A DNA stretch of 64,000 nt from Agapetus fuscipes (lineage: Eukaryota > Arthropoda > Insecta > Trichoptera > Glossosomatidae), in contig OX637334.1 in assembly GCA_951799405.1 (NCBI GenBank), positions 7,068,001-7,132,000 on the forward strand, in the 5' to 3' direction. Positions 56,803 through 64,000 of this stretch are shown here, in pieces (positions within the stretch are counted from its first letter, which is position 1; each line of letters begins with the position of its first letter). Made by a program: the position numbers and the translations under genes. The notes beneath the pieces were generated by a model. It did no database searches and had not been told where the DNA came from. It saw only the letters and a list, made by a program, of their open reading frames with translations.

Positions 56803-56805
56803 TTA

Positions 56806-57600
56806 ACCTCATGGCTGTCACATTTTGACATTTGGATGGACTACGAAAGCATTATATTATGTCATGTGTTTTTTTATTGATTAACTTGTCAAATGAAATG
56901 TAAAAAAATGCATTGAATAAATACATGGATTTTATTATCAAATTCATAATATGAGCTATATCCAGATTTTGACTGAGCTAACTTTATGGTGGTTTCATTC
57001 TGACATTTGAATGGATTACATTGTATGATTTGAGTCCTTTAAAACCAAAGACAGAATTCTAAGATTTTCTGTTTTCCACATGTTTATTTCATTATCAAAA
57101 AAAAACTAGATTTCTGACTTTGATTCTATAGCACACATTTGAGTCGTATATTTCTAAAAGCCACTCTCTCCACTTACACTGAAAAATTACTTTTTTTATA
57201 TTTTTTGTCTATGGATAAGTACCCATAATGCATGTGTATTTTTTCTGTTCATATGTCTGCTATATAAAAAAAAAAGTTTTTCAATGGTTAGTTCCCAATT
57301 TCTTCTTGACATTTAAAATATAATTTTTCAAAATCGGTTGCGTGTGAAGATAGCGGACTTAGGAAATATACAACTCATTTCTTAAATCATATTATTTGGA
57401 CAAGAGACCAATGCTTCAAATGATGGCGAATCCAAAATATATCAAGAGTTTTGAACTATATATTTAAGGTAGAAGATTGTCCAGGCAGCTGTAGAGATGG
57501 CCGTCTATGAGAGAATAATCCCTCGTACTAAAATCGCAGTTGGGACATGTGTATATCTGAAACAGAAGTCATATTGCGACAATCAATAATTTGTAAAATA
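56806..57600. other. Intergenic, no clear feature
   Basis: AT-rich. Fragments such as aaaaccaaagacagaattct (57042-57061) resemble R6. There is no ORF. Confidence 0.3.
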
Positions 57601-57621
57601 AATTAACTTTGTAATCGCTTA

Positions 57622-57820
57622 TCTTAAAAGATAAAAAGAAAAAACAACTTTGTTTATGATTACTTAGACAATATTTTAATTCCATAACCAATTTTGCCAA
57701 CATCCGTTCAATTTAACCACCTGATAATGCGAACGGATGTTTGCGAAACTGGTTGTGGAATTAAAATATACTCTAAGAAATCGTAAACAAAGTTGTTTTT
57801 TCTTTTTATCTTTTAAATCA
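57622..57820 (+). mobile_element. Snapback element S6
   Basis: Arms at about 57622-57708 and 57730-57815 (agataaaaagaaaaaacaac / gttgttttttctttttatct). The right arm carries CCTGATAATGCGAACGGATG TTTGCGAAACTGGTTGTGG; the left arm is a diverged inverse. Confidence 0.8.
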
Positions 57821-57837
57821 AACTGTTTTTCTTCTTA

Positions 57838-58379
57838 TGGGATGACTTATTTGGTGAGCGCTGTTCTCATATGCAATCACACCTCAAGAACATGGAGACA
57901 GCGTGTCTGCAAGGTGGCAGATAAGGGAACACTCCCCAGGTTTGCCTGGAAGGTAGACTTTGTGCCAACTGCCTCCAACGAAACATTGAAATGGATTTAA
58001 AAAAAAGTTAACATAGCCGATTAAAAAAACATGTAGAAGATTTTTGGAATATATATATATATCCAGGAGTGGACTGAGAAATGCTGAGGAAGAAGATTTG
58101 GCACGAGCTGTTTTTGTGTGAGTCACACCTCAAAAGCCCTCAGCAAGCTTGGTCGTTGCTATAGAAAATGCCAATTCTCAACAACAAAAAACCTAGTCGC
58201 TGTGAGTCTGGATGTAGATACCTTTGATGACCGGTCTTTGGTAAAGGCAAATTAATTTACCAGCCCAGCAAAGAGCCTATTTGAAAATAAATAAATGATA
58301 TTTTTGGTGCTCCGGTGAAAAACAAACACACTCCCCTCTGATTACAAGTCCAAAGTGTTAAAAGAGTTAGACTTATTTG
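57838..58379 (-). mobile_element. SINE2 copy, rearranged
   Basis: The 3' end appears twice (57838-57895 and 58105-58145, 'tcacacctcaagaacatgg' / 'tcacacctcaaaagccctc'), with an unrelated insert and a LINE-F scrap (58065-58095) between. The body continues to the head near 58370, where the next hAT inserted. Confidence 0.6.
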
Positions 58380-59768
58380 CAGAGGCGGCTCCTCAATAAA
58401 AATGTTGGCAGTTCATAATTTTCGCAATTTCATTTTTTCTTGTATTTTTTTTGCTTTGAATGGAAATTGCAAGAAATACGTACCTAAATATATATTGTTT
58501 TATTTAGTTATTAAAAAAACTGTTTTATTTTCACTTTTTATTATTATTGTTTTAAAGGACACAAACGTTTTCGACTACACAGTAGTCATCATCAGGTCTG
58601 TGTTCTTTAAAAAAATATTAATAAAAAGTGAAAATAAAACAGTTTTTTTAATAACTAAATAAAGATGAATTTTCATAGTGTTAATACACCAACCATCCAA
58701 AATATATTGTTTTATTTACTTATACACGAGTAGGTAAGTACCTACACCCGTTTTGGTGCATAACAAATAAGCGTATTTTAAGCTCGTACTTACAGTTACA
58801 TATATTTGAAATGGAAATCCATCCGTCGCTCCTTCGCTTGAGCAAAAGCCTCAATCAAAGCCAGATCAGCACAAAATTTTACACAATCAATTATTCTAGA
58901 TATAATTATTAATCTGTTGGAACGCACGTCGTCATTGAACTTTTTACTTGATTGTCTATAATTAACATCAAGCATCTGTCGAAGTTCTGTTCGGCCTAAT
59001 AAATTGAAATGCATTACAAGCTCAACTTGAGTTTGCGAAAGTGCATGCTGTTTAACTTTTATCTTTTTCACCATCTTCACACACTTGCGATGCTTTCAAA
59101 TAATGTTTTTTTTCAAATACTATTCAACTATTTTTTTTTATAATGTCCACGTTTACTTTATTATTAAAATTTATCGTCAGAAAATTAGTAAAAAACAAAA
59201 TTGTAAGTTGTTTCACGATAAATTAGAAAATAATGGAAAAAATCTTCACGTTCGATGAAAAAACATCCAGCAACTGTTTATTTTAACGTCAACTGATGAC
59301 GGAATGGAGGTCAACCAAATTCGAGTTACTGGCTTATATTATTTGTAATCAATATCCTACAAGGATTTCATTGTTTTCGAATATCTACGCACGAATAATT
59401 ATAATATGCCGGCAATGCACGCATCTGTCTTTGTCGTACGCACTAAAAAGCCTATAATTTATCCGCTCTCTCCCTCCATATCACGGTTTTTAACCGATCT
59501 CAGAAAATGTATGGGAATAATCCATTCAAATCTGTTCACTTGGACAAATGCACGAGGAGTAGAACTAAACAATAATATTATGTATTATGGACGGCGGCTT
59601 TGTACTAGCGCTCCATATAATTATGATTTTTTACTTCAGCGACCATTCAAAACATCTGCCACACAATATACTTTTATATTTTAAAGTTGATACAATTATT
59701 TTATTAAAATTAGTACAAAATCTAGGCAGTGCACTGCCCCGTTGAACTGTATTAGGGAACCGCCTCTG
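58380..59768. mobile_element. hAT element with transposase fragment and exact 8-bp target duplication
   Basis: Termini CAGAGGCGGCTCCTCAATA (58380) and, inverted at the right end, CAGAGGCGGTTCCCTAATA. CTTATTTG is on both sides (58372-58379 and 59769-59776). A minus-strand ORF (59080-58796) resembles the DUF4371-type hAT transposase region: FNDDVRSNRLIIISRIIDCV KFC. A plus-strand frame at 59406-59684 is unrecognised. Snapback S5 is nested at 58505-58690. Length 1389 bp, non-autonomous. Confidence 0.85.
58505..58690 (+). mobile_element. Snapback element S5 nested in hAT
   Basis: Arms of about 58 bp (58508-58566 and 58603-58662, ttaaaaaaactgttttattt / aaataaaacagtttttttaa) surround a single central motif which on the minus strand reads CCTGATGATGACTACTGTGT, then AGTCGAAAACG. 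A one-sided tail aagatgaattttcatagtgt follows, as in S4. Confidence 0.82.
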
Positions 59769-59776
59769 CTTATTTG

Positions 59777-60078
59777 GCGTCTCTTAGTTATCAGTCAATG
59801 TGTTAAAAATAAGTTTAGTATTAAATAGTTGTTAATTAATAAAATAAATAAACAATTAATAAATGAAAACATACAACAAAAATAAAAGAAAACAACAATA
59901 AAAGAGCAGATCACAGAAACAACAAAGGACACAATTCAAAATGTTTTAATTTTTTCAGTCATAAATTGTATTAATCAAAATATCTCAAGCTTTTTCAGTT
60001 CATTTTATTGTGAAAAAAGATAAACAAGCACAGAGGCATTCCACCTTTGGGTTGGTTGAGATTGCCTAATTAGATGAG
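59777..60078. other. Intergenic AT-rich spacer
   Basis: Low-complexity sequence rich in aataaa-like runs; no feature seen. Confidence 0.3.
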
Positions 60079-60079
60079 A

Positions 60080-60298
60080 TGGGTGCTGTAGAAAATGGTT
60101 CACTTTGTCAATGTCACCCCTGTTTCAGGGCAGGTCAGCAAGAGTTGCAAGGTGTATGTTCATTTGAGATTTGGGTTTTTATGTTGTAGGTTCACATGCG
60201 ACATGTGCAAGGGCAAAGTTACACATGTCTTCTTGTGAGAATGCGTATAATGTGAATCCCCAATGTAACATATCTTTGCTACTTAGATTAGATTAGAA
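60080..60298 (+). mobile_element. LINE-A 3' tail
   Basis: The sequence gggtgctgtagaaaatggtt ... ctttgctacttagattagat, missing the first 20-30 bp. Confidence 0.85.
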
Positions 60299-60329
60299 GT
60301 AAACACTGGAACTGGTAATTGTTTCTGAT

Positions 60330-60405
60330 AACACTCGTTGGGGATTGAAATCTAGCCCTTAGCATGGAATGCAAGCATTCTACCAACTGAGCCATCGACC
60401 GGACT
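60330..60405 (-). mobile_element. SINE1 head fragment
   Basis: The minus strand reads ccggtcgatggctcagttgg tagaatgcttgcattccatg with a decayed B box. Only the tRNA-like head remains. It could be mistaken for a tRNA, but it has no acceptor stem. Confidence 0.65.
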
Positions 60406-60608
60406 CTTTTACTCAAATAATATTAAGTTTTTGGTTGTTAAGACCTGTGACGCCACCATGCCCAGGAAAATGTTGGAATGTTCGGACTCCATTATTATTG
60501 TTCATAGTTACTTTTGTTTAACACAACACAAAAATCCAAAATATTAACATTGCCAATCTGTAAAAATATAATTACGAGTATTGTCTGTGGGTATTAGGTA
60601 TTTAAAAT

Positions 60609-63600
60609 TTAATTTCCTTGCAGGCATCCCTCCACGTGTTCTTCGAGTAGCTTTGTAGACTTGAACGACTGATTGCAAATCGGACAAAAGAATCTAATTG
60701 AGGGCGGCGACGCATCCGGCTGCGAGAAATCAACAAATAAACAATTACATACATGTAATGGACCCGGAACTATCCTAAGGCATTGAAGCGTAGTATAAGA
60801 CACAACTGTCAGCCATCGAAGAAGAATACAATGTACAAATGTATAATAAGACAATAAATAAGACAGAAAATGTAAACTAACCTCTATTTCAGCACTTCCT
60901 TTGCTGTATTTGTGCGGCATGAGTTTCTTTGACTTTACAACAGTCGAGACACTGGCAACGTCTTTTCTAACACTTCTCATCTTAAGGTAAAACAAAAATA
61001 AAAAAAAAAACAACATAAATGAACAAAATATATATAAATGAAATGGCATTAGGGCAATGTCGACAGCAGTTTATTGTACAAAACGAGTGTGAAATGAACA
61101 GATATTCTTAATTTTCTTTCTCCTAAGTCATTCTCAGTCCACCCCCTGGACGTAGGTCTCCTACAATATTCTCCATGCCTTTCAATTGGCTGCTGTTTTT
61201 ATTTATTTAACATTTTGATGGTTAGTTGGAGAAAGTTTACAATTTCTAATCATCACCTTTGCAAGGCAAGTTGTTTTATTGCTGACGAAGTGGACTGCTT
61301 TCTGTGTGGCAGGGTTATGGTTTAGGTTACAAATTAACTGGAATAATTTTGTGTGTACATGAGATATACACATTTAATGTAAAGTTCCAAATCTAAGGAG
61401 AAACAGTTAAAACTTTTGTAATTTGACATTGCTTAAACTGCCATATTAAATAATATGAATGAAGTAAATACAAAAAATAACTGAATAAAAGAATAAAAAG
61501 GGGATTTGGAAATATTATATTTGGATGGTTGCTTTCTGGGATCTGCTGCCATGGTCAATCGGAACCAGAGCTTCCAGACGTTTCATTCATATCTGCGATG
61601 CTACTGACTTTTATTGACAAGACCATATCAACATCTCATGTAGCATGGTAGTCTACTTGTGAATATTTACCCCGCATTTATCAATTCAACACTTCCCTAA
61701 GCCTCACTGGCACTTAGATTGGTTTTTATTTATGAGAATGGTGCATAAGGAAAAACCATTCCAAGCATTAGCGAAGCCCAAAGGTGGTGTTAGCAGGATT
61801 AGTGAATACGGGGGACGCTCACAGTCATGATATAGTTACCTCGAGCTGAAGATCCTGCAGGTTTTTCTGGAGACTTCTCACATGAGCTGCAAGTTCATCT
61901 TTTTCAGCAGCCATAGCAGTTCTGGCATCACGCTCCGTTTCGAAATCAGACCTTGAAGATACAAAAGTATACAAAATAAAACAACTTTGATTTTGATTAC
62001 GGCGAGTTTCATAACGTCTCAATAAAGAATCGCAAATGAGTACACGGTTCATTAGGTTTCTTTCAGTGAGCTCGTGTGGCAGCCAAATATTGAGCTTACT
62101 TGTTGCGTTTTTTTGATCAGAAGTCCCAAAATTTCTACAGCAACGGGATCATGTCTCTACCTACAAGATGGCAGATAGTCCACGAACAAAATGGCACATA
62201 TGTACTGTAATTAAATGTTAATTAACTTTGAAAAAACATTACGTGAATTTTCATATGAAATGCGAAGAAACTTTTTCCCCGACCTATTATAATATTATTA
62301 TTAACGGGCAGGCAGGCCAAATAGGTACATAAATGTTTAGGAGTAGAGAAGCTTTGTGTTACGTATGCGTGCCAAGGAAAATATTTTTTTTGAATTGTCA
62401 TTGTCCTGATGATGCTTTGTAGGCGAAAGTGCTAGACAGAAATAAAATTGTAAAAAGTGAATTGTAACTTTGTTAATTTGATTAATATGAATGCTTGAAG
62501 TTTATTGGTTGGTAGTTTTAACTTAAAGAAGTATATTTTTTAAAAATTAAAATAAAAAGCAAATTGTATAAGGTTACGGGGCGAGTAAAATTTAATGATA
62601 AAGTATATTTTTATTTATGTTAACGATTTTCGATCTTATTGCTGTGTAAAAACTAAAAATATTACAATTAGAGCTGTGAGTGTGATTTTGCGTTCTGGCA
62701 CCTTGGGGATTAATAGATGAATAAGGTTTTGTACTTGTAGACGTCAAGCTGAGCTCGCATGTGGTCCCTTTCATCTGAATCCTTCTGTAGAGTTTCAATA
62801 ATTTTCCTGAGCTGTCCCAACTCTTTGTCCTTGGCCTCCATCTCAAAAGATTTCTGCGTCAGCTGGGCCGTCATCACATCCGTTGACGCAAGGACAATGT
62901 TGTACTACAACAAAATAGAAAAAAAATGAAGTACACCAGCAGCGACACTTCAATAAAGACATATAGTTGTTGCTATACATAATTAAGAACACAATCTACT
63001 CAATTGTAGCTTCCTTGAAATACTTTTTTTAAGTACAGAAGCCCTTCAAATGCAATTATGTACAAGTAGTTTATTACGATCAATTAATATCGGCTCTTCC
63101 GGAAATCGGAAAAATCCCATATTGTTGCCAACCCAAAGTTGAAATGCTGTACACGTCTTTGAAGTAGACACACTGCAATATGAATTCTAAAGTAATGGAA
63201 TGTGTCTTACAGATTTTTCCGCAGCAGCCTTCTCTCTTTCCGAGTTTTTCCCAATCTTCAGCACTTGCTGGTAATCCAAAAAGATCTTATTTAGAACTGC
63301 AACAGACAGCGACACTTGTTTCCTAAAATAAATATATTACAATATTTAAACAATTTGTAAAACATTGCGTCCAAACAAAAGCACAAAACAGTTAAGAAAA
63401 AATTAGAAGATTTGTTTGGATACCAGTCAGTTTCAAAAACCGAAACACCGCTAAGCCATACATATAGTGCAACTTTTCACTTGTGACGTCCCTGAAGGGG
63501 TGGCATGTAGCGTATGAAGCTTATTTTTTCACAGGTAAGAGAGCCAGTCTTATGCTAGCCACTTCACTTGAAGTGAGGGTTTCCCAGCTTTCGAGGGGGA

Positions 63601-64000
63601 CTGGGTCTCATTTCTTGTGACGACTGAATAAACCTTGCCAATATTTTTAATTTCGGTCTGAAGTAAATTATCAAAACGGGAAACTGTTTCAGGATATCAC
63701 CCTTGTGCGGAGATCGAACCTTAGCTATCTGACATGGTACGCAAGCATTAAACGAAATCAGTTGATAGACCGAGCTTGTACATAACTTAAACACTATTGG
63801 ATTGGATATGGTAATAAAACTTTATGTAAAAAAATAATTTTAAGTTCAATGGTTTCAAAATACATACTTGTGCTCGGCCACTGCGTATTCTTGAGATTTG
63901 AGAATTTTCTTGACTTCCTCGAGTTGGGATTTGGCAGGAGAGCTGACATCTCCTTGCTTTGGCATCTCATCACATAAATTCATTGTACTTTTGTGCAATT
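60609..64000 (-). CDS. key: NEMO/optineurin-family adaptor, probable Kenny (IKK-gamma), 5' end uncertain
   Basis: Scaffold that binds linear or K63 ubiquitin chains and activates the IKK complex; in insects it acts in the IMD/NF-kappaB immune pathway. Exons, minus strand: 64000(or beyond)-63868, 63322-63211, 62904-62735, 61951-61840, 60980-60882, 60719-60609, with GT-AG borders and consistent phases. From the first visible ATG (63983) they encode 239 residues. That ATG has no in-frame stop upstream within the window, so more N-terminal exons are possible. Most of the protein is predicted coiled coil. Exons 3-4 form a UBAN motif (QLDVYKSDFETERDARTAMA, then AEKDELAAHVRSL). The C-terminus is a CCHC finger (FFCPICNQSF...LLEEHVEGC), as in NEMO. 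Optineurin shares both domains, but this short architecture fits NEMO better. Its introns contain repeats. Confidence 0.8.
61110..61265 (+). repeat. Repeat R5, copy 3
   Basis: The sequence cattctcagtccaccccctgg, tctccatgcctttcaattgg and gatggttagttggagaaag, in the NEMO-like intron 4. Confidence 0.45.
61510..61620 (-). repeat. Repeat R4, copy 4
   Basis: The plus strand 'gctttctgggatctgctgcc' and 'ccagagcttccagacgtttc' with 'atatctgcgatg' match the R4 copy at 36.7 kb. Confidence 0.4.
62395..62460 (+). repeat. Single-arm copy of the CTGATGATG-hairpin-CGAAA motif
   Basis: The sequence tcctgatgatgctttgtagg cgaaagtgctagacag: a 4-bp stem GCTT/AGGC (one G-T pair) between CTGATGAT and GAAA. No inverted second arm is seen. 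It lies in NEMO-like intron 3. Confidence 0.5.
63482..63785 (-). mobile_element. SINE1 copy
   Basis: Minus strand: ctcggtctatcaactgattt (head), gttcgatctccgcacaaggg (B box), then aaaccctcacttcaagtgaa and the terminal 'aggggtggcatgtagcg' inverse. It lies in NEMO-like intron 1. Confidence 0.75.

Noticed and set aside
59406..59684. 92-codon plus-strand ORF as a gene
   Set aside because: It lies inside the hAT at 58380-59768, on the strand opposite the transposase fragment, with no recognisable domain.

Overview
The window is eukaryotic, AT-rich and very rich in interspersed repeats. The four protein genes (integrin alpha, a ciliary dynein heavy chain, Arp5 and a NEMO/Kenny-like UBAN protein), the GT-AG introns and the arthropod-like mix of tRNA-derived SINEs, LINE tails and hAT/mariner/Harbinger MITEs all point to an animal, most likely an insect. 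I cannot fix the order from sequence alone.

Layout: (1) 1567-18051, plus strand: the last 19 exons (814 residues) of an integrin alpha subunit whose 5' part lies upstream of the window. Its introns are packed with nested transposons. (2) 19778-32453, minus strand: an axonemal dynein heavy chain of the DNAH3/7/12 type, about 3927 residues, in one 43-codon first exon plus one uninterrupted exon of about 11.65 kb. (3) 35463-49410, minus strand: a complete 12-exon Arp5 gene (690 residues), the actin-related subunit of the INO80 chromatin remodeller. (4) 49411-60608: intergenic, almost entirely transposon remains. (5) 60609-64000, minus strand: six exons of a NEMO/optineurin-type adaptor (coiled coil, UBAN ubiquitin-binding motif, C-terminal CCHC zinc finger), probably the Kenny/IKK-gamma orthologue; its 5' end may lie beyond the window. 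The four genes have unrelated functions (adhesion, ciliary motility, chromatin, immune signalling), and their adjacency suggests no shared pathway.

Repeats are the most informative part. The commonest repeat, about 255 bp and seen more than 20 times, is the 3' end of a LINE (here LINE-A): in two independent copies it directly follows the end of a reverse-transcriptase ORF. I also define three tRNA-derived SINE families (SINE1-3), one SINE2 copy fused to a 5S rRNA sequence, several hAT elements with exact 8-bp target duplications (two carrying transposase-domain fragments), a TA-flanked mariner-like MITE family, a Harbinger-like element nested in a hAT MITE, a 405-bp tandem array built from LINE-A tails, and a group of palindromic 'snapback' elements. 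The snapbacks carry a recurrent CTGAWRATG-hairpin-CGAAA motif whose hairpin differs between elements yet keeps pairing. That motif, the 5S/tRNA fusion SINE and the LINE-tail satellite are the best candidates for something undescribed. Family labels such as LINE-A, SINE1 and R3 are mine, for use in this answer only.
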